A DNA stretch of 64,000 nucleotides from Poteriospumella lacustris (GCA_008000375.1 SMOI01000012.1:174963-238962), one strand, 5' to 3'. Shown: positions 9,552-20,400, numbered from the stretch's first letter. Program-made: numbers and translations. Notes: generated by a model from the letters alone, not told the origin.

Positions 9552-10760
9552 ATGTTCGTACCAAAGATTTCTGATGTCCAGGAGAGTGATCTGGTGATAA
9601 CGAAAATCGACCCTGCAAGCCAAGCCAAGCCAACCGACAAGGTATATCAACAACTTACGAGAAGTTCGAGCAAGTCAATTACAGATTACATGTTCACAAT
9701 GACCCCTCAAAAAGCACTCTCGAAGCATGAACTTCGTTCCCACAGACCTGTCGAATTGATGTTGGATTTATGCCTCTATCGCATCGTGACCAAACATTGT
9801 GGAGGTCGAGTCTTACCGTTTGGGGTTCGACAAGTGATCAAAGACTATGCCTGGGTGTCTTTCAACGACGACACGTTAGGGGAGGCGGTGCAGCTGTGGT
9901 GCAGTGACCGAGCGAAAGCCCTGCAGCGGTACGGCGAGATCAACGATTGGGATGTGAGTAAGGTAACCACTATGGCCTCGCTCTTCAGCGATACCACGTT
10001 CAACGATCGCATCGATCGTTGGGACGTGCGCCACGTAAGGTCGATGGAGAATATGTTTGGGGGAGCGACGGAATTCAACCAGCCGTTGAACACGTGGGAT
10101 GTGAGCAAGGTTACTACGATGGACATGATGTTTAAAGATGCGTCAATGTTCAATCAGCCGTTGTCCAAGTGGGATGTGAGTCAGGTCACTGTTGTGAGTG
10201 ACATATTTAACGGAGCCTCGTCATTCAATCAGCCATTGGACACTTGGGATGTGAGCCAGGTCACCGATATGAATGACATATTTTTCAGGGCCTTGTTATT
10301 CAACCAGCCATTGGCAACGTGGAATTTGAGTCAAGTCACTACTTTGAGTGGCACATTTTTTGGAGCCTCGTCGTTTAACCAGCCACTGGACACCTGGGAT
10401 GTGAGCCAGGTCACCGATATGAGTTACATGTTTTACGAAGCTACTTCCTTCAACCAGCCGCTGAACACGTGGAATGTGAGCCGGGCCGTCACTATGGGCG
10501 GAATGTTCTTCAATGCCTCCTCATTGAACCAGCCGTTGGACTCGTGGGATGTGAGTCAGGTCATTTACTTGACCAACATGTTTCGCGGCGCCTCTTCGTT
10601 CAACCAGCCATTGTCCAAGTGGGAAGTAAGTCAGGTCGCTGAAATGAGTTACATGTTTTACGGAGCTTCATCATTCAATCAGCCGTTGAACACTTGGACG
10701 GTGAGTCCTGGCACAGACGTGAGCGGCATGTTCGACGGGTCGATGTCCTCCAGGATCTAG
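9552..10760 (+). CDS. BspA-like (DUF285) leucine-rich repeat protein
   Basis: This is a single exon of 402 residues. From about residue 130 to 395 it has eleven consecutive repeats of about 25 residues (75 bases). The consensus is FNQPL-x-x-W-D-V-S-x-V-x-x-M-x-x-M-F-x-x-A-S, the BspA/DUF285 pattern. The usual lead-in AVQLWCSDRAKAL...INDWDVS precedes the first repeat. Such repeats act as protein- or surface-binding scaffolds and occur in mycoplasmas, diatoms, haptophytes, Entamoeba and Trichomonas. There is no signal peptide or transmembrane segment, which is unusual for a group often found on surfaces. The first 125 residues are not repetitive and not recognised. The repeats are closely similar at DNA level, which suggests recent expansion or gene conversion. 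Confidence 0.85.
   Translation: MFVPKISDVQESDLVITKIDPASQAKPTDKVYQQLTRSSSKSITDYMFTMTPQKALSKHELRSHRPVELMLDLCLYRIVTKHCGGRVLPFGVRQVIKDYAWVSFNDDTLGEAVQLWCSDRAKALQRYGEINDWDVSKVTTMASLFSDTTFNDRIDRWDVRHVRSMENMFGGATEFNQPLNTWDVSKVTTMDMMFKDASMFNQPLSKWDVSQVTVVSDIFNGASSFNQPLDTWDVSQVTDMNDIFFRALLFNQPLATWNLSQVTTLSGTFFGASSFNQPLDTWDVSQVTDMSYMFYEATSFNQPLNTWNVSRAVTMGGMFFNASSLNQPLDSWDVSQVIYLTNMFRGASSFNQPLSKWEVSQVAEMSYMFYGASSFNQPLNTWTVSPGTDVSGMFDGSMSSRI
9933..10727 (+). repeat. Tandem 75-base coding repeats
   Basis: About eleven in-phase units of roughly 75 bases encode the BspA-like repeats. The segment encoding FNQPL and the following W-D-V-S is the best conserved part of each unit. Boundaries are approximate. 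Confidence 0.75.
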
Positions 10761-11112
10761 CATCGTCATTCTTGCTAGCATAGTGTTTTTAAAAGTTATG
10801 TCCTTGTAACGAATAGAATTCTTGAAGATAACCGTCGCGCCAACAACTTTCGGTGGCTGTGCGCCGTCGCCTGTTCAATGGTTTCCTTAGCAGCTTAAAT
10901 GGTAAATACAGGACGGTCAGCAGGTCACGGTGACGATGATGTCGCGCTGCTGCGCGTGCTGCTGTGGCACATCTGCTGGGATCCGACGATCCGATCGATC
11001 GATATCGTTGGCCTTCCCAGGATCAATTAGCACTCTGACGCCAAAATCCTTTCATACACCCCCATCAGTTTTATTCGCAAGGTTGAGAAGTAATCCACGA
11101 TTTGCTGCGAAT
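10761..11112. other. Intergenic region before the SCYL2 gene
   Basis: This is the likely promoter and 5' UTR of the SCYL2-type gene. An ATG at 10936 is in frame with it and would add 59 residues that are Cys-, Arg- and Ser-rich and unlike known SCYL2 N-termini. I prefer the ATG at 11113. Confidence 0.4.
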
Positions 11113-14100
11113 ATGGGGAACAGTGTTACCAAGAAATTCGATGTTCCGAAAGATCACACTGGAACAGCCGGGCACTTAAGTCAATGGCGCATTTGGCCAG
11201 GAAAAAGCAAAGATGCATCGGGTGCCTTGGTTTCGATTTGGGTATTTGATAGAAACGAATTGGCGAAAACGAAGAAGCCGCCAACTCCTCTGACCAATGC
11301 GATAAATGGCGATAAAACGACCACGGAAATGATATATCAAATCATGAAAAAGGACTTGCAAGTGATGAGGGAATCTCAGCAATGTCCACATATGATCAGT
11401 ACTCTAGAGGTGAGCGGGTCAATCAATGCTCGAGTTGTTCTATCCTTAGTGTAACGATCGTGTTTTTGTTAGGTAATCGAAGAGTCGAAAACGGGGCTGG
11501 TTTTCACCACTGAGCGAATTGTGTGTTCGCTGGCAGATATTCTGAATAACTTTGAAAATGTACCCAATGGACACGTTTTCCACAGTGATTTTTTCGATGA
11601 ATCCGGTACCGTCTCTGAGTTGGAAGTGTCGCGTGCATTTCTTGGATTGGCAGAGGGTCTCCAGTTCATGCATAACGTGCAGCGACGCTTGCACTTGAAC
11701 GTTTCACCCGAAAGTATCGTGATTACTGCGAATGGCAAGTGGAAACTATGTGGCTTTGGCTTCAGTTTGTCGTTTCAGCAAGGTGACCAACGTATCGCGT
11801 CCCCTTATTTCTTAAAGGCGAGTCAAGCCGCCTCCAGTGGCACGGCAGGTGCTGTTCGAGTTGAACCAGATTTACAGTATCAACCACCTGAAACCACTGA
11901 AGGAGGCTATAATCCTCCAGGCGTTCGTTATCTGTCAGCTCTGACAGATTCATTTTCATTGGCGTTGTTAATGTACGATGTATATCGCTACAATGTCGGT
12001 TCTTCCCTGCGTGATCGCTCCAGTTTTCATCCCAGTTTGTCGATAACGAACAACGACGTCAACCAGCACTTGATTGTCTTCGAAAACATATCACGACTGG
12101 ACTTTAACTTCGTTCCAAGTGGTATCGACCATCTTATCACGGGTCTCTTACAACGCAATCCGCAATTTCGTAAAACCATGCAAGACATCGTCAGCCATAC
12201 CTATTTCGTGACGGGCAATCAAGCAATCATCAATACGTTGGAGACGTTGCATACACGTGATTTGGGTACCCAATCATCGCAGTTGCTCACTCTTTTTCAC
12301 CAAATCGATACCTTCCCTGCGAGAGTGCTCAAGTTCACCGCATTGCCAGCGATTGGCAAGTTGTGTTTGGCCAACCCCATGTTGTGGGAATACGCGCTTC
12401 CCATGCATAAAATGCTCTTCCGACTGTTGGGGCGTGAACAATATCGCTTGGTTGCCGCACCCTTTGTTGCACCGGGCATCGTATCGAATGTGAGCACCGA
12501 AGCTATGCACGCCTTCTTGAACAGTTTGGACTTCATCCGAGATGCCTTTGATGCGAGCTTCTTCGCGGTACGTCGTTTGCTTCCCCCCTCGTCCCACATC
12601 TACGTGAATATGCAACTCATGATGCTCTCTGTTGATGGAATGATACAGATAAATGCGACTGCTCTCTTCGTGAATGCCTTCGAGAAAGGCAACCCCATGT
12701 TGCAGGTGCGTGCGTGTTTCCGTCTGGTTCCTGGTTGTTGTTCCTCTGGGATAATCATGGTTTCTTTGTTTGCTCTCCCTGTTATGCACATAGAATTCCG
12801 CGTTTGAGCATTTGTGTCACGGGGACATGGTGAAATCCTTGGAAGGTGCCAACGTGACGGAAAAATTGGTTCCCCAGCTGTGCAAAGATGCGTGCAAGAA
12901 TCCCGATGTCAACGTCAAGATCCAAGCACTCTACGCGTTGTCGCTCTTGGTCCGCAAGTTGGACAAGCAATACATTGTGGATAACATTCTCCCGTCGTTG
13001 AAGTACATCACGGACAACGACCGCTCGTCGCTGGTCACGTTGCATGTCGTGGGTTGTTACGAATGTATCTCGGATTCCGTCGGACCCGAGTACATCGCGA
13101 GTGCCGTATTACCCGTCATTCTACCGTTTATGGCCGATAAAACCTTTGATCGTCGCAGTTTTGAAACGATCGTTCGCTTGGTGCGCACTTTGTTGCTGAA
13201 GATCACCAACGTCCGCAGCATGGAATTGAATATGTCCCCCATTTCCTTTGGGGGCGACGATACCCAAACTACCTACGATCCATTTGCGCAAGCGAAGCTG
13301 ATTCTGCAACAGACACGCAACGCGTACAAACCCGATGTGACGTCCACGGGCAACTTGACGCGATTGACAGAAGCTCCACCGCCGCCTCCCAAGTCGGCCC
13401 CGCCTCCCTTGCCACCCGGTGCTGCCCCTCCGGTTCCGACCACGGCGCCACCGCCGGTACCTCCGCCGCTGCCACCTGTTCCTCCGGTCCCCATGGGCAT
13501 GAGCGGTGGGTATGTGCCGGATATGAGTCTTGCAGCGCCTCCACCGGTGCCTCCTCCGGTGCCTCCTCCGGTGCCCCCTCCCATTCCCATGGGAAAGCCT
13601 CTCGATATCGTCGCCGATGTACCGCTAGCCGGCGGCGCACCGACAACGGGTGGAGGAAAGGAAGCCGCGGCGAAGTCATCGTCGTGGTTCTCGTTTTCGT
13701 CGTCGAAGAACAAAAAAGATGCCGCCGCGGCGTCGTCAAAGGAAGAAGAATACAAACCGCCCGTCGTGCCTATGTCCATCCCAGCGACAATGGCGCCAAC
13801 GGCGGGTGCACACGATGCCGATATGGATGATTTCTTGAGCTCGTTCTCTGGTAAACCTGCCACATCCGCTGGAGCTTCGACCATGGCGACTACCGCCAGC
13901 AGCAGCAGTGGTGGTGGTGGTAGTGGTAGTGCGGGCAGCTTCAAGCCTCCTCCGATGGCAGCAATGGCCCCAAGTCCATCGAAGCCGGTACCTGCTTCCT
14001 CAACGTTATCCACTGGGTATTCTCCCCCTGCGGCTGCCTTTGCCTACGCGCCACCGACGTCATCGAACGCCGCTGTACCGTCAGCCGCCAAGAGCTTGGA

Positions 14101-14998
14101 GCAGCAGCTGAAAGAGACACAAGACCAGATTGCGAAGCTGTCGGCCAATCTGGGATCTGCTCCGGTCGTGCCTGCCGCGTCTACCGCGTACACCCCCTCG
14201 CCTGCGCCGCCGGCTCCGACCATGTCATATCAACAGCCTCCGGTTGCCCCCACGCCCGCACCTGCTCCTGCATCAAACAGTGGGGCGACACCCATCAGTG
14301 GCTTCTCCTTCATGGGAAGCGGTGGTCAATCTACCGCAGCCAATGGTGGTGGCTACGACGCCAGCCGCATCGGCCAGATGCCTGCGGGTAGCTCTGGATA
14401 CAAGCCACCCATTGTGCCCCTGGCGCCTCCGCCGTCCGCGAATCCAGCTCCCAGCACTGTTGCTCCTGCTGGTGCGTCGACGGCGTATCGCCCACCGATT
14501 CAACCGACTGCGAACCCCAACCCGTCTCCAATGTATCCGACCATGAATCAACCCGCCGTCGCTCCCTCGGGCATGTACGGTGGTATGCCTCCTACGGGTG
14601 GATACATGGGCAATCCCACGGCGGGGGCACCTGCTGGGAGCAACATGGGTATGATGGGCATGCCGGGCGGCATGCAAGGCATGCAGCCAGCGATGGGCTA
14701 TCAACCCGCGCCGAACATGGGCTACGCTGCCCCAACAATGGGCTACGCAAACCCTGGCGGCATGCAACAGCCTATGGGAGGGATGCCTCAAGGCTATGGT
14801 GGCATGTACGGCGCCGGAAACCCCGCCATGGGCATGGGTGCGCCTCAGCAGGGAGGTATGATGATGGGACAGATGCCGCCGCAGCCAGCCGCCACCCCCA
14901 TGATGGGCCAGGGTATGATGCCGCGCGGAGCAATCCCGCCTCCAGCCTCCACCAGCAACCAAGGCAACGTATCCAGCGCCTTTGATTTCTTGAACTAG
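11113..14998 (+). CDS. SCYL2: SCYL2-type Scy1-like pseudokinase
   Basis: Exons are 11113-11409, 11473-12705 and 12794-14998, with introns of 63 and 88 bases, giving 1,244 residues. Residues 1-345 form a protein-kinase fold without catalytic residues: the HRD loop reads HLNVSPESI (about 173) and the DFG position reads CGFGF. Residues 350-620 resemble the HEAT repeats of SCY1-like proteins. Residues 700-1244 are low complexity: proline runs, then a Met/Gly/Pro/Gln-rich tail, ending in NVSSAFDFLN. SCYL2 (CVAK104) proteins bind clathrin and adaptors on Golgi and endosomal membranes. The opening MGNSVTKKFDV matches a conserved internal block of human SCYL2 (MGNPVTREFDV), which supports the family. 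Here it sits at the very N-terminus, leaving Gly2 and Thr6 in an N-myristoylation-like context. Confidence 0.87.
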
Positions 14999-15506
14999 AC
15001 ACCTCCAGCTCGCCACCTACGCCTGCACATGTTTTGTGTCTGTGAGGCGACCACTGTGCATCACATTTCAAATAAAAATCGCTCAACGTATGTTGCAGAA
15101 TACCTAATTATTTCGCCGCGAGCACAGCGGAGGACACATGGACGATAGGACGCCCGCGACATATTCGGACGAGGGATAAAACGAAACAATGACAGAGTGG
15201 TCTGCGGTGGATTGGCGTGAGAACTGCATGGACGAGTTGATTGGAATAGCACTCAAACGCCAACGCACATCAATAAAAGCGATAAATACAATCTGCAATC
15301 TTCGCAAATAAACGCGAAAAAGTAGAGTTGGGCCATTTTTGAACAAGCGAAAATGCATATGGAGGAGAAAGCAACGAACGACGGTTGGCTGAAGCCGTAG
15401 GAATAGAACAATAGGCATGAGATATGTGAGCGGTACACTTTCTTCGGCAAATAAATAAAGCCGGATGAACAAATTTGGTTGACGGGCGGCAGGCAATCAC
15501 GTGTGT
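14999..15506. other. Convergent 3' region
   Basis: This separates the SCYL2 gene (+) and the hydrolase gene (-). AATAAA at 15071-15076 is a plausible polyadenylation signal for the SCYL2 gene. AATAAATAAA occurs again near 15449. No gene is supported here. Confidence 0.4.
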
Positions 15507-16913
15507 TTACGGTACGAGGTCCATTTCTTCGTCTATGAGCTCTTCTCCTCGTCCTCGTCCTCCGTCTGCCTCTTGAGTGACTTGCACAGAAGAATAGTTG
15601 GAACCCGAGCCCACGGGATTAACCATTTCCGACGATGCATTCGCGTCTTCCTCGGAGCCTGCTAAAGGAGTTCCGGTCTTCGCGCGACAGCGCCACCAAT
15701 CGGTCTTTCGCCACCACCACATGAGTCCCAACGTCGCTGCCCCAGACATGGCCCCAGTGATGCCAACCGCTCCTACGACGGAAATAACCGACGAAGACAC
15801 GATCGAGACGGTGACGACACTCACGGAAATGGCCAAATAGATGAGCCAAGACACTGCGACGGGCTTCCACAGCTGTGCAAACGGGATTTTGCCTGTCCGA
15901 TGTACCGCATAGGCAACGATCGCGGGTGGGATCAGCAATGCAATCAACGTCCCCACAAGAGCTAAGATCATCTTCCAAAGGCATGGGTCACAGGAGCACG
16001 TGGGCATCGCTCCATTGCCCGAGACTGCGGGTTGACCACCACTGAACATGTATTCCCAAGCGGGCTGAACCACTGGTTCACCATTGGGCTGATATTGCAA
16101 TCGATCATCAACAGCTGTACTGCCATGCGCATACAGACACTCCAAGAGACTAATGGGAGCCGTCGAGCAAAGCGTATGGCTGGCACCAAAGCCTTCGTTG
16201 CTGCTGTGATCAACTTCTTGAAGGAAATCAAAAAAAGGTCCCGCTAGACCCTCCCCGCCCCAGTTGCTCAACGTGTTTCTGCACCCTTGATCTTCGTAAT
16301 GAATCAAACCAAACACTTTCGATGCGTTGGTGGCAAACGATTTTGTAGATGTCCAATCAGAATCATCAGATGGGGCTGAGAACGTGGCGGCCAATTGCAG
16401 AGGATACAACTGTGCCATCACCGCTGCATTTCCTCCCCCTTGAGAATGACCGGCAACACTGGTCCTATTCCAATCGATTGAGGAAGGTGAAGTAAGGAAA
16501 TTGCCCCAGACGGAATCAACATTCGCTTCCAGATAGTTGAGCAGGGATGTAACTCGGTTCAAGACACTGTTCGTCGGTGAAACCGATATGTACGAAGACG
16601 TGTCTTCTCCCGTGACGATCTCCACACGGGTTTCATAATAGCAGCTGGAAGACTTCTTTTTACAAATAGAACCCACTGTCTCACCGTTAACGTACTGAAT
16701 GCCGAGGACAAAATATCCTTGAGAAGCGGCGAATTTCTGGATCGTCATTTGATTGGATGGGCGACCCATGGATCCAGGCAGCCAAATCAAGAGCTTCAGA
16801 TCGGCATTGGTATAGTTGCTTTGAGAGATATATACGACTGTGTGCGGATCATCGAATTCAGTGATGCTCGAATTGGTAGTGCTCGGTTTGATTTCCAGTA
16901 CTTGCAACGACAT
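15507..16913 (-). CDS. Alpha/beta hydrolase with C-terminal membrane segments; N-terminus uncertain
   Basis: The open frame from ATG 16913 gives 468 residues. Residues 30-290 look like an alpha/beta hydrolase: an LPGSMG oxyanion-type turn near 45 and the nucleophile elbow GHSQGG with Ser157. A later GASHTLC (about 248) may hold the catalytic His, and HYEDQ (about 206) may hold the acid. Residues 315-405 contain about three hydrophobic segments, and the tail is acidic. It may be a membrane-tethered esterase or lipase; the substrate is unknown. An in-frame TGA lies just upstream of this ATG and no signal peptide follows it. A short upstream exon with a signal sequence is therefore possible; I could not fix one. 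Confidence 0.65.
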   Translation of the reverse strand: MSLQVLEIKPSTTNSSITEFDDPHTVVYISQSNYTNADLKLLIWLPGSMGRPSNQMTIQKFAASQGYFVLGIQYVNGETVGSICKKKSSSCYYETRVEIVTGEDTSSYISVSPTNSVLNRVTSLLNYLEANVDSVWGNFLTSPSSIDWNRTSVAGHSQGGGNAAVMAQLYPLQLAATFSAPSDDSDWTSTKSFATNASKVFGLIHYEDQGCRNTLSNWGGEGLAGPFFDFLQEVDHSSNEGFGASHTLCSTAPISLLECLYAHGSTAVDDRLQYQPNGEPVVQPAWEYMFSGGQPAVSGNGAMPTCSCDPCLWKMILALVGTLIALLIPPAIVAYAVHRTGKIPFAQLWKPVAVSWLIYLAISVSVVTVSIVSSSVISVVGAVGITGAMSGAATLGLMWWWRKTDWWRCRAKTGTPLAGSEEDANASSEMVNPVGSGSNYSSVQVTQEADGGRGRGEELIDEEMDLVP

Positions 16914-17347
16914 CTCCCTTTGTATGGCACTTGGTCAAGAACCTTTACTGGTGATCTGTCCACTGTGCAATCAAATGTGAACTCATAGCGATCCAAGTCA
17001 ATCGCTTCGAGTTTCCTAACGCGATCGCTATCTTTTGTGGTTAAAATCGACCACCATACTGGTATCCTAAGAAGATTCATTCACCTCGTTGCCATGATCT
17101 GCGTTTGCGATTTTTTTGCTGCAGCTCGGCTGTACACTGAAATTTGTAACGCCTTTTGAGCCGTTTCAGCCAACATCGATTGATCGTCACATCGTCACTC
17201 ACTCAACTGCCAGCAGGCTGATACGTATGACAAACGTGTTCGAAATTGTTATTCGGCTTTGCTGGTAGAATTGAAGATCTTTCTGACTGTGGCTTCCTCC
17301 TATTTTGCACATTAAGAAAACATTCGTGGCGACGATCGGGAGCTGAT
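16914..17347. promoter_or_regulatory. Divergent region between hydrolase and LRR genes
   Basis: These 434 bases lie between opposite start codons. They may hold both promoters and an unresolved first exon of the hydrolase gene. A minus-strand ATG at 17080 opens a different frame that does not resemble the hydrolase. Confidence 0.35.
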
Positions 17348-19918
17348 ATGATATCGTTTGTGGACCAGCCAACAGAATGGCGCGAGTTTTTGAGCGCACG
17401 TCTTCAGGCGTCACCAAACAAACCAGCTGTAGATATTTCTCCTGCTGACAAAAAGCGACGAAAGAAAGATAACGTGGAGATGGTGGAGATAGAGGAAGAT
17501 GTGGACCTGCTTCACCCAACCGTTTTGGTGGCCGTCGCAAATCGTTTGAAAAACGTTGCGAACATTCCTTCTGCGATCGATGCCAAGTCTCTTTTGTACC
17601 TAAACATCTCCTTCAATGCGCTACGAACGATTCCGCAATGTCTTGATGAGCTGAAGAGCCTGGAGCACTTGGATGTTTCACACAACAAGCTTGAAAATTT
17701 GGATTTTATCGAGCCTCTGCAGTCGCTGAAGGTCCTACGAGCCAACAGTAATCGATTAACATCCATTCTCCCTGTCTCCTTTGCCTCCACAACATTGGAG
17801 GAGTTATGGATTAGCGAAAACAAAGTAGATTGGTTGGAATTTACGTTTCTGCGCGACTGCAAACGATTGCGGATTCTCGTGAAACGCAACAATCCCTGCG
17901 ACAGCAAGGTCAAACTACAAGACTTTTTACTCCATTCGCTGCCAACGCTACAGATCTTAGATGATAAGCTCCTGGGGGAAGCTGATTTCGCTTCGGTGGC
18001 AGCAGGGAAAGGGTTAGTCACATCGGTAGATGCTACCGACGAGGAAACGGATCATGCGTCTCGGAAAGGGCAACAACAACAACTACAGCAGCGTACGACT
18101 GCACCCAGGCGAACATCCAGTTTTTCATCGACATCCAACAATGCGATTGCCAGTAGCATCTCGGCAGCATTGGACAAGATGTCCACCGATTTGAAAGTGA
18201 TGGTGACCCAGGCCAAAGCCCACTACCAACAACAATGGCAATCCTATCAACAGCAACGACAAGCGGCCGCCAATACCGATGTTGATGACACTACTCCTTC
18301 TTCTTCTTCGATGGCTGGCGGTTTGCGTGGACAACATCGTAATAGCAGCAAATTGAATCGATCGCATTCGACGCGTAGTTTACCCCCGGTGCTGGGCGGA
18401 GGAGCCGATGAAACCGATGACACCGCCGGCGAAGACGACACTTCCAGCGTTGGTGGGGATTTGACCCCCAATATGGCCTCGCAACGACAAAGGAATCGAT
18501 TCGGTGGGAGTTTTAATCGCGGCAAAGTGAGTGCTGCTGCCGCTGCTGCCTCGGGCGATGCGAAGACCCCAAAGGCACGACGAGCCTCTACCTCCACCAT
18601 CGACTCGGCTGATGAAAGCGGCGGCGGCGTTTCAGCACTGAAGAAGGGATCCAATGGTGCTGCAGGTGCACGGCGTAAGCTCAGTGGGGCGAAAGACGTC
18701 GCGATGGTGGGCTACTTCCCGGATGCGAACGACAGCCGCAGCAACAGTCGTAGCAATAGCCGCAGTCGTGGTGGCCGCAGTGAGGATTCACTGCCACGCA
18801 CCGATGGGGGTGGAGAGAAACGCAGTGAAAAGGGCCGTATCAACAGTCGCGACAATGGTCAGGTGGCCTGGTGTCAGTACACGTCTGGGGAGGGCTTTTT
18901 CCGTTGGCATCGCGACGGAACCGTCGCCTGTCGTCTCGAGTATCCCTCGTCCTCAACTTCGTCGACTTCCACTTCTGCAGCTGCTGCAGCTGCGACTGTT
19001 GCTTCTGTATCGTCGTCGTTGTCGTCGTCGTCTACTCCATCGAATCGCGCACAGCAATTGATGACCGCGACGTATCCCGATGGTACCAGTGCCGCCATCA
19101 TTGAAACCAAACACAGCAGCACCGCCGGTGTGAATCGCCGGAACAGTCGTGGCGATGCCGCATCCGACTCGTCGTGTTGCTGGCAACTCTTTGATCCTCA
19201 GGGTCGTGTTCTCGCGACGGCAGAGCCGACAACTACCGCCAGCGATGCCTCATCAGCACCGGGGAATGTCGTCGTCACTGTGTACGATCCTACAGCCGCC
19301 GGTGCCGGTGCCGGTGCCGGTGCCGGTGCCGGTGCCGGTGCCGGTGCCGGCGTAGCATCTTCGCCGTCGGTGGTTGCACGGTACCCGTGCGCGTCCACCG
19401 CGGCAAAGATCAATTCCGACGATGACCATGCAGAAGCATCGCCAACGCATCGCTGGTCGTTTCCTGTGTCGATACCCACCGCCGATGAAAGTGGCGGTGT
19501 CCGTGGCCAGTCATCCGCGTCGGAAACGTCGTTGACAGGTCAGGTGACCATGAGCTATGATCCACGATCTGGTGAAGTCTCTGTGGAAGTCAGCCATCGC
19601 CTGGGTCGTGCGGTGCTGTCGTCACATCGCGGCTTACAGCTGGTTCCCGACCCTTCACAGCCACAGCCACAGCCACGAGCAGTGCCACCATCGGGTGCGC
19701 CACCACGTAATTCCTCCGGTCGCAAGCATCCACCGACGGATCGGCAGGCGAAGGATTCCTCCTCATCCACCGTGACATCGGCACCGCCGGATCTCTCTGC
19801 GCTGTCCGAGCTCAACGCCAACCTCGACAATTTGCTCGGCGATATCAAATTGCTGAAAGAAACGGCGCACAGCTCCGGTAACGGCATCGCTGCGGGTCAA
19901 CGGAAGAAACCCAAATAA
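17348..19918 (+). CDS. Leucine-rich repeat protein with a FAM194-like C-terminal region
   Basis: The first ATG of the frame gives 856 residues. Residues 55-190 hold four to five leucine-rich repeats (LLYLNISFNAL, LEHLDVSHNKL, LKVLRANSNRL, LEELWISENKV) and a capping segment, similar to LRRs of flagellar and SDS22-type proteins. Residues 230-520 are low complexity, rich in Gln, Ser, Arg and Gly. From about 520 come beta-rich pieces: QYTSGEGFFRWHRDGTVACR, TYPDGTSAAIIE, LFDPQGRVLA, then MSYDPRSGEVSVEV. These resemble the FAM194 domain of ERICH6-type proteins as I remember it; this is a tentative reading. They are interrupted by Ser and Ala-Gly runs. A C-terminal helical stretch follows. A ciliary role is possible but not shown. 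Confidence 0.65.
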   Translation: MISFVDQPTEWREFLSARLQASPNKPAVDISPADKKRRKKDNVEMVEIEEDVDLLHPTVLVAVANRLKNVANIPSAIDAKSLLYLNISFNALRTIPQCLDELKSLEHLDVSHNKLENLDFIEPLQSLKVLRANSNRLTSILPVSFASTTLEELWISENKVDWLEFTFLRDCKRLRILVKRNNPCDSKVKLQDFLLHSLPTLQILDDKLLGEADFASVAAGKGLVTSVDATDEETDHASRKGQQQQLQQRTTAPRRTSSFSSTSNNAIASSISAALDKMSTDLKVMVTQAKAHYQQQWQSYQQQRQAAANTDVDDTTPSSSSMAGGLRGQHRNSSKLNRSHSTRSLPPVLGGGADETDDTAGEDDTSSVGGDLTPNMASQRQRNRFGGSFNRGKVSAAAAAASGDAKTPKARRASTSTIDSADESGGGVSALKKGSNGAAGARRKLSGAKDVAMVGYFPDANDSRSNSRSNSRSRGGRSEDSLPRTDGGGEKRSEKGRINSRDNGQVAWCQYTSGEGFFRWHRDGTVACRLEYPSSSTSSTSTSAAAAAATVASVSSSLSSSSTPSNRAQQLMTATYPDGTSAAIIETKHSSTAGVNRRNSRGDAASDSSCCWQLFDPQGRVLATAEPTTTASDASSAPGNVVVTVYDPTAAGAGAGAGAGAGAGAGAGVASSPSVVARYPCASTAAKINSDDDHAEASPTHRWSFPVSIPTADESGGVRGQSSASETSLTGQVTMSYDPRSGEVSVEVSHRLGRAVLSSHRGLQLVPDPSQPQPQPRAVPPSGAPPRNSSGRKHPPTDRQAKDSSSSTVTSAPPDLSALSELNANLDNLLGDIKLLKETAHSSGNGIAAGQRKKPK
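19297..19350 (+). repeat. Hexanucleotide repeat GCCGGT
   Basis: About eight to nine tandem copies of GCCGGT encode an Ala-Gly run inside the LRR protein. In-frame length changes would be tolerated. Confidence 0.85.
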
Positions 19919-20400
19919 TCACTGCGGAAGGCAGCGGGTATGGGTGCACAAATGACGTAAATTGGATGAGGTTACATCGAACGGCGACGACGGTGAGGCG
20001 CGATGTAAGCCGCAGTCGACGGAGACGGGAGAATGTAAATATAAACGACAGACGAACAACAACACAATGAATCTCCCCCCTACTCCACATCTGCCAATAC
20101 CGCATCCACCTCCTCCCCCCTGTGTGTCTCATTGCACCGAAGCAGATGTGCTACAGCGACACCAACCGTCAGCAACGAGACAAAGGAGACACGCGGGAGA
20201 CGATAGATAATTGACTGTACTGTGGAGAGGAGAACGGCGGAGAAGGTGGGTGGGGGTGGCTCCACACTATAACAGACCATTGCGAAAGGGAAAACGGGGC
20301 CCATATCCAACGACAGACCAAGCAAACAGCAATGGAACAAACAAAAGAAAAAGAAAATGATGGGACCAGGTCCAGTGTAGACACAAACAACTAACGGTGT

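Noticed and set aside
9933-10727. Regularly spaced 75-base repeats as a CRISPR-like array
   Set aside because: The units are in frame, encode BspA-type repeats, and have no unique spacers.
10936-11112. In-frame N-terminal extension of the SCYL2 gene
   Set aside because: The added 59 residues are Cys- and Arg-rich and unlike the amphipathic leader of known SCYL2; transcript data could reverse this.
12274-14013. Several long minus-strand frames opposite the SCYL2 gene
   Set aside because: They are Gly-, Arg- or Pro-rich mirror images of the low-complexity SCYL2 tail and lack any domain.
15104-15496. Overlapping minus-strand frames after the SCYL2 gene
   Set aside because: Three overlapping frames of similar length in AT-rich 3' sequence give no coding signal in any one.
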